10,007 nucleotides of DNA from an uncultured Lachnospiraceae bacterium (lineage in GTDB: Bacteria; Bacillota; Clostridia; Lachnospirales; Lachnospiraceae). The stretch covers positions 1 through 10,007 of the forward strand of contig CACZOS010000332.1 of NCBI GenBank assembly GCA_902782815.1, read 5' to 3'. Within the stretch, counting starts at the first letter, position 1. The number at the start of each line of letters is the position of its first letter. This document shows, in pieces, positions 1 to 6,925 of this stretch. Both the position numbers and the translations under genes were made by a program. The notes below the pieces were generated by a model. That model was not told where the DNA came from. It saw only the letters and a list, made by a program, of their open reading frames with translations, and made no database searches.

Positions 1-630
1 GGGGTTCTGGCTTCTCTCAGCGAAGAGGACGCAGCGGCCATAAAGGACAGTCTTGATGAGGAGGAGATCGCGGAGATGTCTTCCGAAGAACAGCAGGAGC
101 TGATCACCAACATGGGTGAGATTGTGGATAAACATCAGAAGGTTCTGGTCCTGGTTCAGGATAAGCTGGAAGAAGCTGACGCGGATGTGGAGATCGATGA
201 AGAGACCGGAAAGATCACCATGGATAACAGTATTCTCTTTAAAAAGGGAGAGTATAAACTGTCTGATGCAGGGAAGAAGAGCCTGGATGAGTTCTTCAGC
301 GCATATGGTGAAGCTATCCTGGATAAGTCGGTTTCTTCCTATGTATCCCAGATTCAGGTCATCGGCAACGCCAGTTCCGAAGGTGACTATAATTATAACA
401 AAACCTTGTCCCAGAACAGGGCAAAGGAAGTTATGAATTATTGTCTGAACAGCAAGAAGATGGGCTGGACGAAGGATCAGAAGAAACAGCTGAAAGGTAA
501 GATGAAGGCTATCGGTGTCTCCAGCGATAATCCTGTGCTGGATAAAAACGGCAAGGAAGACAAGAAGGCAAGCCGGAGAGTCGAATTTAAATTCATTATG
601 AATATTGACGGTGACACTGATAAAAAATGA
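1..630 (+). CDS. OmpA/MotB-type C-terminal domain protein (5' partial)
   Basis: The reading frame is open from base 1, so the true start lies upstream; the Met codon at 76 is internal. The visible 209 residues begin with an acidic, Glu-rich, probably helical stretch (about the first 65 residues). An OmpA-like domain follows, recognisable by the SILFKKGEYKLSDAG strand-helix start, the IQVIGNASSEG core, the LSQNRAKEV helix and the final ASRRVEFKF strand. Such domains normally bind peptidoglycan in OmpA, Pal, MotB and ZorB. In the core motif (usually GHTDxxG) the peptidoglycan-contacting Asp is replaced (GNASSEG), while the Arg of LSxxRA is kept, so binding may be altered. The membrane anchor, if any, is outside the window. 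The stop lies 38 bp before the kinase start with no terminator between, suggesting one operon. A MotA/ExbB-type partner upstream is possible but not visible. The domain call is fairly secure; the role is unknown. Confidence 0.8.
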   Translation, partial: GVLASLSEEDAAAIKDSLDEEEIAEMSSEEQQELITNMGEIVDKHQKVLVLVQDKLEEADADVEIDEETGKITMDNSILFKKGEYKLSDAGKKSLDEFFSAYGEAILDKSVSSYVSQIQVIGNASSEGDYNYNKTLSQNRAKEVMNYCLNSKKMGWTKDQKKQLKGKMKAIGVSSDNPVLDKNGKEDKKASRRVEFKFIMNIDGDTDKK

Positions 631-652
631 AACATTAATATATTTTATTAAA

Positions 653-663
653 GAAGGTGGAGG
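653..663 (+). promoter_or_regulatory. Ribosome binding site that fixes the kinase start
   Basis: AAGGTGGAGG lies five bases upstream of ATG 669. An in-frame GTG at 657 falls inside this Shine-Dalgarno sequence, so it cannot be the start served by it. ATG 669 is therefore preferred, which removes four residues from the longest possible reading. Confidence 0.8.
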
Positions 664-668
664 AAAAT

Positions 669-3527
669 ATGGATTTTTCGAACATTGATTATGCACCATG
701 GAAGGTTGTCCGTCTCATCGGACATGGTTCCTTCGGCTCTGTATATGAGATACAGAGGGAGGAATTCGGTGAAGTATACCGGGCTGCGCTGAAGGTCATC
801 TCCATTCCCAAGTCGGATAACGAGATCATGGAAAACCGCGCGGACGGTATGGATAACGAAAGTATGACTTCCTACTACAGCAGTGTGGTAAAGGAACTGA
901 CTCACGAGTTCGCCCTGCTGAATAAGATGAAAGGAAACACCAACGTTGTGGGATATGAGGACCACAAGGTGGTTCCCCATGCCGACGGCATCGGCTGGGA
1001 CATTTATATCCGCATGGAACTCCTGACATCCCTGACCAAGGTTTCGTCAAGGTATGCTTTCAGCCGGGATGAAGTCCTGAAGATCGGTATCGATATCTGT
1101 GAAGCGCTGAGTCTTTGTGAAAAGCAGAATATCATCCACAGGGATATCAAGCCGGACAACATCTTTATCTCCGAGAATGGCGATTACAAGCTGGGTGATT
1201 TCGGTATAGCCAGAACCGCGTCCAAGACCATGTCCAACATGTCCAGGAAGGGAACGCCCAACTATATGGCTCCCGAGATCTATAAGAATGAACCATACAA
1301 TCAGAGTGTGGATATCTACTCTCTGGGTATCGTACTCTACCAGCTGATGAACGGGAAGAGACTTCCCTTTATCCCGGTCAATATGACCATTCAGGACAGG
1401 GAGGCTTCCCTGGGCAGAAGGCTGAGCGGAGAACCCTTCCCCATGCCTGAGAATGCAGATCCCGCATTTGCCAATGTGATCTTAAAAGCCTGTGCTTACG
1501 ATCCCAGACAGAGATACAATAATGCGGATGAGATGAAGGCTGACCTCCAGAGGCTGCTGAACGGGAAAAAAGTTCCGCCTATCGATGTGGCAGCGATCAT
1601 GGCAGATAACGACGCAACGGAAGCCTATGTATCCGGACCGGCCAATCTGTCGGAATCCTTCGTGAACGACAGCGGGACCATGCCGGTTGATGTCATGTCC
1701 GGAAACAATGGCTACAGGTTCGACAACGCCCAGCCTGAAAATAATTATAATTACGGCAATGCCAGCCAGAATAATATGTCCGGCGGGAACTACAATTACG
1801 GTAATGCCCAGGCTGACAATAATTACAATTACGGCAACGCCAGCCAGAACAATATGTCCGGCGGGAACAACTATAATTATGGTAATGCCCAGGCCGACAA
1901 TAACTATAATTACGGCAACGCCAGCCAGAATAACATGACCGGCGGCAACGAGTATAATTACGGCAACGCCAGTCAGAACAATATGACCGGCGGCAACGAG
2001 TATAATTACGGCAATGCCAGTCAGAACAATATGACCGGCGGGAATGATTACAACTACGGCAATGCCAGCCAGAATAATATGTCAGGCAATCTGCCGGGCG
2101 GAAATGACAACATTCCCGGAAATGCCGGGGCAGGACCTGCCGGCGGCAACGTGGGAGAGGAAGGCGCCAACGCTCGTTTCGCCAACCATGTTCCCAATCC
2201 CGGCGGAAACGGCGGCGGCCAGACTAAGAAGATGGGGAAGGGCCCCATCATCGGCGGAGCAGTTGCTGCGGTAGCGCTTATTATTCTTCTGGCTTCCCTG
2301 ATGGGAAGAGGGGGATCGTCAGGCAGCAATACCGCCCAGACCCCGGCTACTCAGGCACCTGCCACGGAAGCGCCTGCCACGGAAGCACCTGCCACTGAGG
2401 CGCCGGCTACGGAAGCACCTGCCACCGAGGCAGCAGCTTCCTCCGGACAGTCCTATCTGACGGATAGCCTTGATGATTATATCTTCGAACTGGAAGGCAA
2501 ATTCTATAAACTGCCTTTCAGATATTCGGATTTCAAGGCTAACGGCTGGTCTCTGGTCAGTACAGATTACAGCCCCGCGACAGAAGAGGATGAGATCACG
2601 GCAGGTGAATACGAGATGTACCGGATGTCCAACGGAGCGGTGGAGATCTATGTGGACATCTACAATGCCAGCGGCAATGTGAAGGCACTCAAAGACTGCA
2701 ATATCGGCGGTATTACAATCGAAGCCAAAGATAACCTTGACTTCAAGGTTGCCGGCGGCCTGACCTGTCTTTCAACGGTTGAGGAGGTTCAGGAGAAATT
2801 CGGTATTCCGGATTCCAGCAACACCTATGATACCAACACTACTCTTACCTATAAGACCGGAGATTATTCTGCTGACGGCGAGACCAGGTTCAGTATCTAC
2901 AGTGACCGGACTACAAACAACAGCATCGAGCTTAATTACCGGCCTGTAACCAAAGAAGATATCACCGAAATATCCAATGAGAGACCGGACTACCTGGCAA
3001 CCTACAAAGCGCCGACCCAGCTCTCCTCTGATCCGACGGAAACCATCTTCCAGCTGGACGGCAAGCTTTACCAGCTGCCCTGTACACTGAACGAGTTTAC
3101 CGACGCAGGCTGGACAGTTTCCGAGAAGAAGGTTGACGGTGTCCCGGGGAAGAATAAAGAAAGCTATGCTCTGGAGATTTCCAAAAACGGCTACTCCCTC
3201 AATCTGGGACTGGCCAATTACAGCAACAATGCCTGCACTCCGGAAAACTGCGCGGTGTATTCCGTTGATGTAACGAAAACCAACCGTGACGGCAGCATGC
3301 CCGCGGATTATATGACCTTCTCCGGCGGATATAACCTGGGAACTTCAGAAGCAGATCTGGATAAGATTCTGGCTTCCTTTGAGAAGAATGATAAAGACGA
3401 TTACGCATCCTACAATTATTATAATCAGGCCTATACCAAGAAGGTTCGTGTTTACCTGTATCAGGGATCCAATAATTATACCAGCTTTGATGTAAGCCTT
3501 GATAATGAGGAATGGAATTACCAGTAA
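669..3527 (+). CDS. Transmembrane Ser/Thr protein kinase with repeat linker and novel extracellular sensor
   Basis: This 952-residue protein is a Hanks-type kinase of the bacterial PknB/PrkC class in its N-terminal domain (about residues 9-297). It shows the glycine loop GHGSFGSV (18-25), Lys42, HRDIKPDN (157-164), DFG (177-179), a Ser/Thr-rich activation loop and APE (201-203), so it should be active. Residues about 358-473 are an Asn/Tyr/Gly/Gln-rich repeat linker. One membrane segment follows (527-546), then a PATEA-repeat stalk and a 358-residue extracellular region (595-952). That region has no PASTA domains; it is two diverged copies of one module (see repeats). The kinase domain should be cytoplasmic and the sensor outside. 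The next gene encodes the same sensor as a lipoprotein, and the FHA protein and PP2C phosphatase downstream are the expected reader and eraser. The kinase identity is certain; the ligand and substrates are unknown. Confidence 0.95.
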   Translation: MDFSNIDYAPWKVVRLIGHGSFGSVYEIQREEFGEVYRAALKVISIPKSDNEIMENRADGMDNESMTSYYSSVVKELTHEFALLNKMKGNTNVVGYEDHKVVPHADGIGWDIYIRMELLTSLTKVSSRYAFSRDEVLKIGIDICEALSLCEKQNIIHRDIKPDNIFISENGDYKLGDFGIARTASKTMSNMSRKGTPNYMAPEIYKNEPYNQSVDIYSLGIVLYQLMNGKRLPFIPVNMTIQDREASLGRRLSGEPFPMPENADPAFANVILKACAYDPRQRYNNADEMKADLQRLLNGKKVPPIDVAAIMADNDATEAYVSGPANLSESFVNDSGTMPVDVMSGNNGYRFDNAQPENNYNYGNASQNNMSGGNYNYGNAQADNNYNYGNASQNNMSGGNNYNYGNAQADNNYNYGNASQNNMTGGNEYNYGNASQNNMTGGNEYNYGNASQNNMTGGNDYNYGNASQNNMSGNLPGGNDNIPGNAGAGPAGGNVGEEGANARFANHVPNPGGNGGGQTKKMGKGPIIGGAVAAVALIILLASLMGRGGSSGSNTAQTPATQAPATEAPATEAPATEAPATEAPATEAAASSGQSYLTDSLDDYIFELEGKFYKLPFRYSDFKANGWSLVSTDYSPATEEDEITAGEYEMYRMSNGAVEIYVDIYNASGNVKALKDCNIGGITIEAKDNLDFKVAGGLTCLSTVEEVQEKFGIPDSSNTYDTNTTLTYKTGDYSADGETRFSIYSDRTTNNSIELNYRPVTKEDITEISNERPDYLATYKAPTQLSSDPTETIFQLDGKLYQLPCTLNEFTDAGWTVSEKKVDGVPGKNKESYALEISKNGYSLNLGLANYSNNACTPENCAVYSVDVTKTNRDGSMPADYMTFSGGYNLGTSEADLDKILASFEKNDKDDYASYNYYNQAYTKKVRVYLYQGSNNYTSFDVSLDNEEWNYQ
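1740..2088 (+). repeat. Asn/Tyr/Gly-rich tandem repeats in the kinase linker
   Basis: Six copies of a unit of the form YNYGNASQNNM[ST]GG occur, the first three separated by two shorter YNYGNAQAD units. The last three are perfect-period 48-bp tandem units at 1938-1985, 1986-2033 and 2034-2081. The first two of these differ at only one base by hand comparison, which suggests recent expansion. The encoded segment is on the cytoplasmic side, between the kinase domain and the membrane segment, and its composition is prion-like (Asn, Gln, Tyr, Gly, Ser, almost no charge). Confidence 0.95.
2343..2432 (+). repeat. 15-bp repeats encoding the PATEA stalk
   Basis: One PATQA and five PATEA units follow the membrane segment of the kinase. 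They encode a Pro/Ala/Thr-rich, probably extended stalk that holds the sensor away from the membrane. A shorter related stretch (PATEAATTEAPA) sits at the matching position in the downstream lipoprotein. Confidence 0.9.
2451..3527 (+). repeat. Sensor repeat, copy 1 (kinase extracellular region)
   Basis: This stretch encodes kinase residues 595-952 and is matched along its whole length by 3813-4886. The hand-aligned proteins are about 80% identical, with a single one-codon length difference near the C-terminus. Inside the copy, two modules of roughly 165-180 residues resemble each other. IFELEGKFYKLP and ANGWSL in the first match IFQLDGKLYQLP and AGWTV in the second. Matching Cys, GG and Phe-rich positions follow in the same order. 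Confidence 0.9.
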
Positions 3528-3540
3528 TCATTGCCTGGTA

Positions 3541-3587
3541 CGGCAGCTTTGATGATCCGGGATTGACCGATCCCGGACAAGCTGCTG
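3541..3587 (+). promoter_or_regulatory. Strong intergenic stem-loop between kinase and lipoprotein genes
   Basis: An outer stem (3541-3549 with 3579-3587, including GCAGCTT/AAGCTGC and one G-U pair) encloses a perfect 8-bp inner stem (TCCGGGAT at 3556-3563 with ATCCCGGA at 3570-3577) and a 6-base loop. A 6-base bulge lies on the left arm and a single base on the right. No T-run follows, so it is unlikely to be an intrinsic terminator. It ends just before the lipoprotein ribosome binding site (GAGAGGAGAG). An mRNA processing or stability element that sets different levels of the two proteins is the simplest guess. Confidence 0.65.
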
Positions 3588-3608
3588 AGTTGAGAGGAGA
3601 GAAAAATA

Positions 3609-4886
3609 ATGTTTAAACGATTAAAGAACAGGGCGGCATTTGCGGGGATCCTGGTATTTATTCTGGCCCTTTCCATGATTCTTTCCGGCTGCGGGGCAAA
3701 ACCGGCGGACAATCCTCCGGCAGATTCTGCCGAGCCCGCTGAGAATCAGGAAGTGCAGGAAGAAACCCCTGCTACCGAGGCGGCCACGACGGAAGCACCT
3801 GCCGCTGAGCAGTCTTATCTGACTGACAGCCTGGATGATTATATCTTTGAACTGGAAGGGGTATTTTATAAACTTCCCTTCAGGTATTCGGATTTCAAGG
3901 CTAACGGATGGTCTCTGGTCAGCACGGATTACAGTCCTGTAACCGAGGATGACGAAATTACTGCCGGTGATTATGACATGTACCGGATGACCAACGGAGC
4001 AGTAGAAATCTATGTGGATATCTATAATGCCAGCGGCAATGTAAAAGCCCTCAAAGACTGTAATATCGGGGGTATCCAGATCGAGGCCAATCAGAACCTT
4101 GATTTCAAGGTTGCCGGCGGCCTGACCTGCCTCGCCACAGTGGAGGAAATCCAGGAGAAATTCGGTATTCCGGATTCCAGCAATACCTATGACACCACCA
4201 CAACCCTTACCTACAGGACGGGAGATTACTCTGAAGAAGGACAGACCACTTTCAGCATCGACAGTGAACGAACTCCCAATAACTACATCGAACTTGATTA
4301 CCGCCCCACCACCACTGAAGATATCACTCAGGTTTCCACCGAGAGACCGGACTATCTGGCGGCCTACAAGGCGCCGGCTCAGCTCTCCGCTGACCCGACG
4401 GAAACCATCTTTGAGTTAGGCGGTAAGCTTTATCAGCTGCCCTGTACTTTGGATGAGTTCACCAATGCAGGATGGACGGTCTCCGAGAAAAAGGTTGACG
4501 GTGTGGCCGGCAAGAATAAGGAAAGCTATGCTTTGGAGATTTCCAAGGACGGATATTCCGTCACGCTGGGCCTGGCAAACTTCAGCAACAATGCCTGCAT
4601 GCCTGAAAACTGTGCGGTATATTCTGTCGATGTGGACAAGGATTTCCGGGACGGAAGTATGCCCACAGATTACATGAAACTTTCCGGAGGATATGATCTG
4701 GGAGCCAAGGAGGAAGATCTGGATAAGGTTCTGACCTCCTTTGAGAAGAATGACAGTGATGATTACGCCTCCTACAGCTTTTCCAATCAGGCCTACACCA
4801 AAGACATTCATGTCTATCTGTATCAGAGCCCTGATTATCCCAGCATTGATGTAAGGCTGGAAAATGAGGAATGGAATTACCAGTAA
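3609..4886 (+). CDS. Lipoprotein carrying a free-standing copy of the kinase sensor
   Basis: The 425-residue product starts with a basic n-region and hydrophobic core ending in the lipobox LSGC, with Cys28 as the acylated residue. It should be anchored to the outer face of the membrane. An acidic, Pro/Thr-rich linker (about 29-68) containing a relic of the kinase stalk follows. Residues 69-425 are about 80% identical to kinase residues 595-952. There is no kinase domain. A GAGAGGAGAG ribosome site lies six to seven bases before ATG 3609. The gene sits 81 bp after the kinase stop, beyond a strong hairpin, and 21 bp before the FHA gene. Because it keeps the sensor but not the enzyme, it could bind the same ligand and compete with or present it to the kinase, or pair with the kinase sensor. 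These roles are inference. No established family beyond this paralogy is recognised. Confidence 0.9.
   Translation: MFKRLKNRAAFAGILVFILALSMILSGCGAKPADNPPADSAEPAENQEVQEETPATEAATTEAPAAEQSYLTDSLDDYIFELEGVFYKLPFRYSDFKANGWSLVSTDYSPVTEDDEITAGDYDMYRMTNGAVEIYVDIYNASGNVKALKDCNIGGIQIEANQNLDFKVAGGLTCLATVEEIQEKFGIPDSSNTYDTTTTLTYRTGDYSEEGQTTFSIDSERTPNNYIELDYRPTTTEDITQVSTERPDYLAAYKAPAQLSADPTETIFELGGKLYQLPCTLDEFTNAGWTVSEKKVDGVAGKNKESYALEISKDGYSVTLGLANFSNNACMPENCAVYSVDVDKDFRDGSMPTDYMKLSGGYDLGAKEEDLDKVLTSFEKNDSDDYASYSFSNQAYTKDIHVYLYQSPDYPSIDVRLENEEWNYQ
3813..4886 (+). repeat. Sensor repeat, copy 2 (lipoprotein)
   Basis: This is the second copy of the 1.07-kb direct repeat with 2451-3527. Blocks of identical DNA of about 30 bases remain, for example around the FGIPDSSN codons (about 2790 and 4155). 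Many third positions differ elsewhere, so the duplication is not very recent. The first module appears better conserved between copies than the second. Confidence 0.9.
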
Positions 4887-4907
4887 CTTCCCGCGGGTGG
4901 TATCAAT

Positions 4908-5822
4908 ATGATCAATACGAACTATGAAGCAGACTGCACATTTTATGTGCAGTCTGGCTATCCTATCGTAAAATTTTCCGATATAAATACGTTTTCCATG
5001 CTCCAGTACAAGATTATCTCTGCCAGGGAGATCCAGGGTCTTATGCCCTGTGAATCTCTGGTGGTGGACGGAGATCTGAATGTGGCCTACATGCCCGGTG
5101 ACAGGGAAGCCCTGGCGGATTCCATCAATAATATGTCCACCGGTCATGTCTACCGGCTGATCTGTATGATGGTGACGGTCATGCAATCTGTGGTTTCTAA
5201 CGGCTATCTGAGGCTGCAGAATATCCTTCTGGATCCTTCAGCTATCTATGTAAATGACAATATGTCTGAATTACTGCTTACCTACATACCCTCTGATAAG
5301 GACAAAAAGAAGGGGGATGTCCAGGCACAGCAGGATATTCTTGAGTTCTTTAACCGGATCATGGAAATGACACCCAGCACCAATTTCCCCGAATGGAGAA
5401 CCTGCCTGGAGCATCTGTGGGGGAAAAATCTGCGATTCCTGGAGTTCGGCGGTTTTATCATTGCCGCCCTGGGAATGGGATATAAATCCGGGAAGAATCC
5501 GGGAAAGAAAGAAAGACCCAGGAAAATGATCCTGCAGTCCACTAATCTGAATCCGCCTCTGACTATCCCTGTTAAACAGGGTGTCACCCGAATCGGAAGA
5601 TTAAAGGAATTTTCGGATATACCACTGGAACAGTTTGGTGTGATCAGCTCAAGACATTGTGAAATCAGCCTGAAGAAGGACGTCATGTCCGTGAAGGACT
5701 TAAAGAGTAAAAACGGTACTTATATTAACGGAAAGAGACTCGAGCCCGGGAGAGAATATCCTCTCAAGGCCGGCGATCAGATCGGTATCGCCTTTTACGT
5801 ATTTGATGTAAAGGCAGATTAG
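4908..5822 (+). CDS. FHA-domain protein with DUF6382-like N-terminal region
   Basis: The 304-residue protein ends in a forkhead-associated domain (about 208-303), which recognises phosphothreonine. The diagnostic residues are present: R231 in RIGR, S248-R249-H250 in SSRH, and N269-G270-T271 followed by N274-G275. It should therefore read marks made by the kinase encoded two genes upstream. The N-terminal 170 or so residues resemble the DUF6382 region found with FHA domains in Clostridia (from memory). Residues 98-130 (GYLRLQNILLDP...) recall the catalytic-loop region of kinases without the catalytic Asp, so a pseudokinase-like fold is possible. A short hydrophobic stretch (180-192) followed by a Lys/Arg-rich segment may touch the membrane. 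The start at ATG 4908 has a modest GGGTGG site, partly within the palindrome CCCGCGGG (4890-4897). The FHA call is firm; the N-terminal interpretation is tentative. Confidence 0.93.
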   Translation: MINTNYEADCTFYVQSGYPIVKFSDINTFSMLQYKIISAREIQGLMPCESLVVDGDLNVAYMPGDREALADSINNMSTGHVYRLICMMVTVMQSVVSNGYLRLQNILLDPSAIYVNDNMSELLLTYIPSDKDKKKGDVQAQQDILEFFNRIMEMTPSTNFPEWRTCLEHLWGKNLRFLEFGGFIIAALGMGYKSGKNPGKKERPRKMILQSTNLNPPLTIPVKQGVTRIGRLKEFSDIPLEQFGVISSRHCEISLKKDVMSVKDLKSKNGTYINGKRLEPGREYPLKAGDQIGIAFYVFDVKAD

Positions 5823-5854
5823 CAGCCTGTGAGAACTGACGAGGAGTATACTGA

Positions 5855-6910
5855 ATGAAGCCCCATGTATTGTTTGCATCCGCAGATAAAGAATATATTT
5901 TCCCTCTGGTATTCCGGCTTCTTTCCGATTTCGGGAAAACGGTCGATTTTGAGGTGGCCAGCCAGGAAGAAAGCCTTTCTGCCATTGCAAAAAGGACAGA
6001 CAGGATCGATCTGCTGATAGTGGATGAACTGAATATAGATGATGCCATGATCTCCTGCGAATCCATTGCGAAGGTGCTTATCCTTACAGAGGACAAGAAG
6101 GGAAGCGGCGAATGGTCATCCATGAAGACATCAGCTGTTTACCGGTATTCTACCCTGGATGTGCTGCATGGGGTGATCGCCACCCATTGTTCGTCCCTGG
6201 TTTCCCGTTATTCCAGGAAAAATGTGACCCAGACGGTCATGGTCACCTCCGTGAGCGGGGGCGCCGGGAAGTCCCTGGTAGCTTTCAGCCTGGCCAGGAG
6301 CCTTAATCAGGTGGGAAACAAGGCAATCTATATCTCCATGTGCTGGGACCAGGATACGGGACATTTTGTCCATGATCCCCGGTTCATAGACGGGAAGATC
6401 TTTGTTCCCACGGAGGAAGGAGAGCCGGATTTCTCCGATTATCAGCAGTATGTTGCCCGGGATGAAGGGCTGGTTTATTTTCCTTTGCTGAACAGTCCGC
6501 TATATATGCTGAAGGAAAACCCCGGACTGATTCTGAAACTGATCCGGGCCGTTGCCGAATCAAATGAGTATAATTATATTATCGTGGATACGGATACCAT
6601 ATATGATTCTTACAAATCTGAACTTATCGATCTGTGTTCGGACATGGTGTTTGTCCTGACCCACGGTGAAGGGGAAATCGACAAACTTCATAGTCTGATG
6701 GATCATATCGATCTGAAAAGAGATCGGTGCTACTTTATCAAAAATAAGGTAAATTCAGAGGAAGAGAAAGGTTTTGCCACAGACTCTGCCCCCAGGCAGA
6801 CCCCGAAATATGTGGCGACGATACCGGTGATCAATGCCAGAGACTCAGAGAAGATCAAACAGGTTATCACACAGCCGGATTTTCTGTCTTTGGGATATTT
6901 AATACATTGA
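5855..6910 (+). CDS. TadZ/CpaE-like P-loop ATPase with degenerate receiver domain
   Basis: The 351-residue protein has an N-terminal region (about 1-110) shaped like a response-regulator receiver: LLIVDELN with Asp57 at the phospho-acceptor-like position, then VLILTEDK. The usual conserved Lys near the end is not evident. A MinD/ParA-superfamily ATPase domain follows, with P-loop VSGGAGKS (133-140) and a Walker-B-like IIVDTD (Asp245, Asp247). The signature Lys of ParA/MinD P-loops (KGGxGKT) is Ser134 here, while the nucleotide-binding Lys139 and Ser140 are kept. This architecture is that of TadZ/CpaE proteins, which position pilus or secretion machines at the membrane or pole. No Tad pilus genes are visible in the window. 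GAGGAG at 5841-5846 is well placed before ATG 5855. The gene follows the FHA gene by 32 bp. A localisation or assembly role for the phospho-signalling complex is inferred. Confidence 0.8.
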   Translation: MKPHVLFASADKEYIFPLVFRLLSDFGKTVDFEVASQEESLSAIAKRTDRIDLLIVDELNIDDAMISCESIAKVLILTEDKKGSGEWSSMKTSAVYRYSTLDVLHGVIATHCSSLVSRYSRKNVTQTVMVTSVSGGAGKSLVAFSLARSLNQVGNKAIYISMCWDQDTGHFVHDPRFIDGKIFVPTEEGEPDFSDYQQYVARDEGLVYFPLLNSPLYMLKENPGLILKLIRAVAESNEYNYIIVDTDTIYDSYKSELIDLCSDMVFVLTHGEGEIDKLHSLMDHIDLKRDRCYFIKNKVNSEEEKGFATDSAPRQTPKYVATIPVINARDSEKIKQVITQPDFLSLGYLIH

Positions 6911-6925
6911 GGATATTAGATATAT

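Noticed and set aside
657..668. GTG start for the kinase
   Set aside because: It lies inside the Shine-Dalgarno sequence that serves ATG 669.
1938..2081. Regular 48-bp repeats that might be taken for a CRISPR array
   Set aside because: The units abut without spacers, keep the reading frame and encode the kinase linker.
3541..3587. Intrinsic terminator after the kinase gene
   Set aside because: The hairpin is strong but is followed by TGAGTTGAGAGG, not a T-run.
4416..5186. 256-codon open frame on the minus strand
   Set aside because: It lies opposite the lipoprotein and FHA genes, crosses both, shows no family motif and has no proper ribosome site; it is a shadow of the + strand coding bias.
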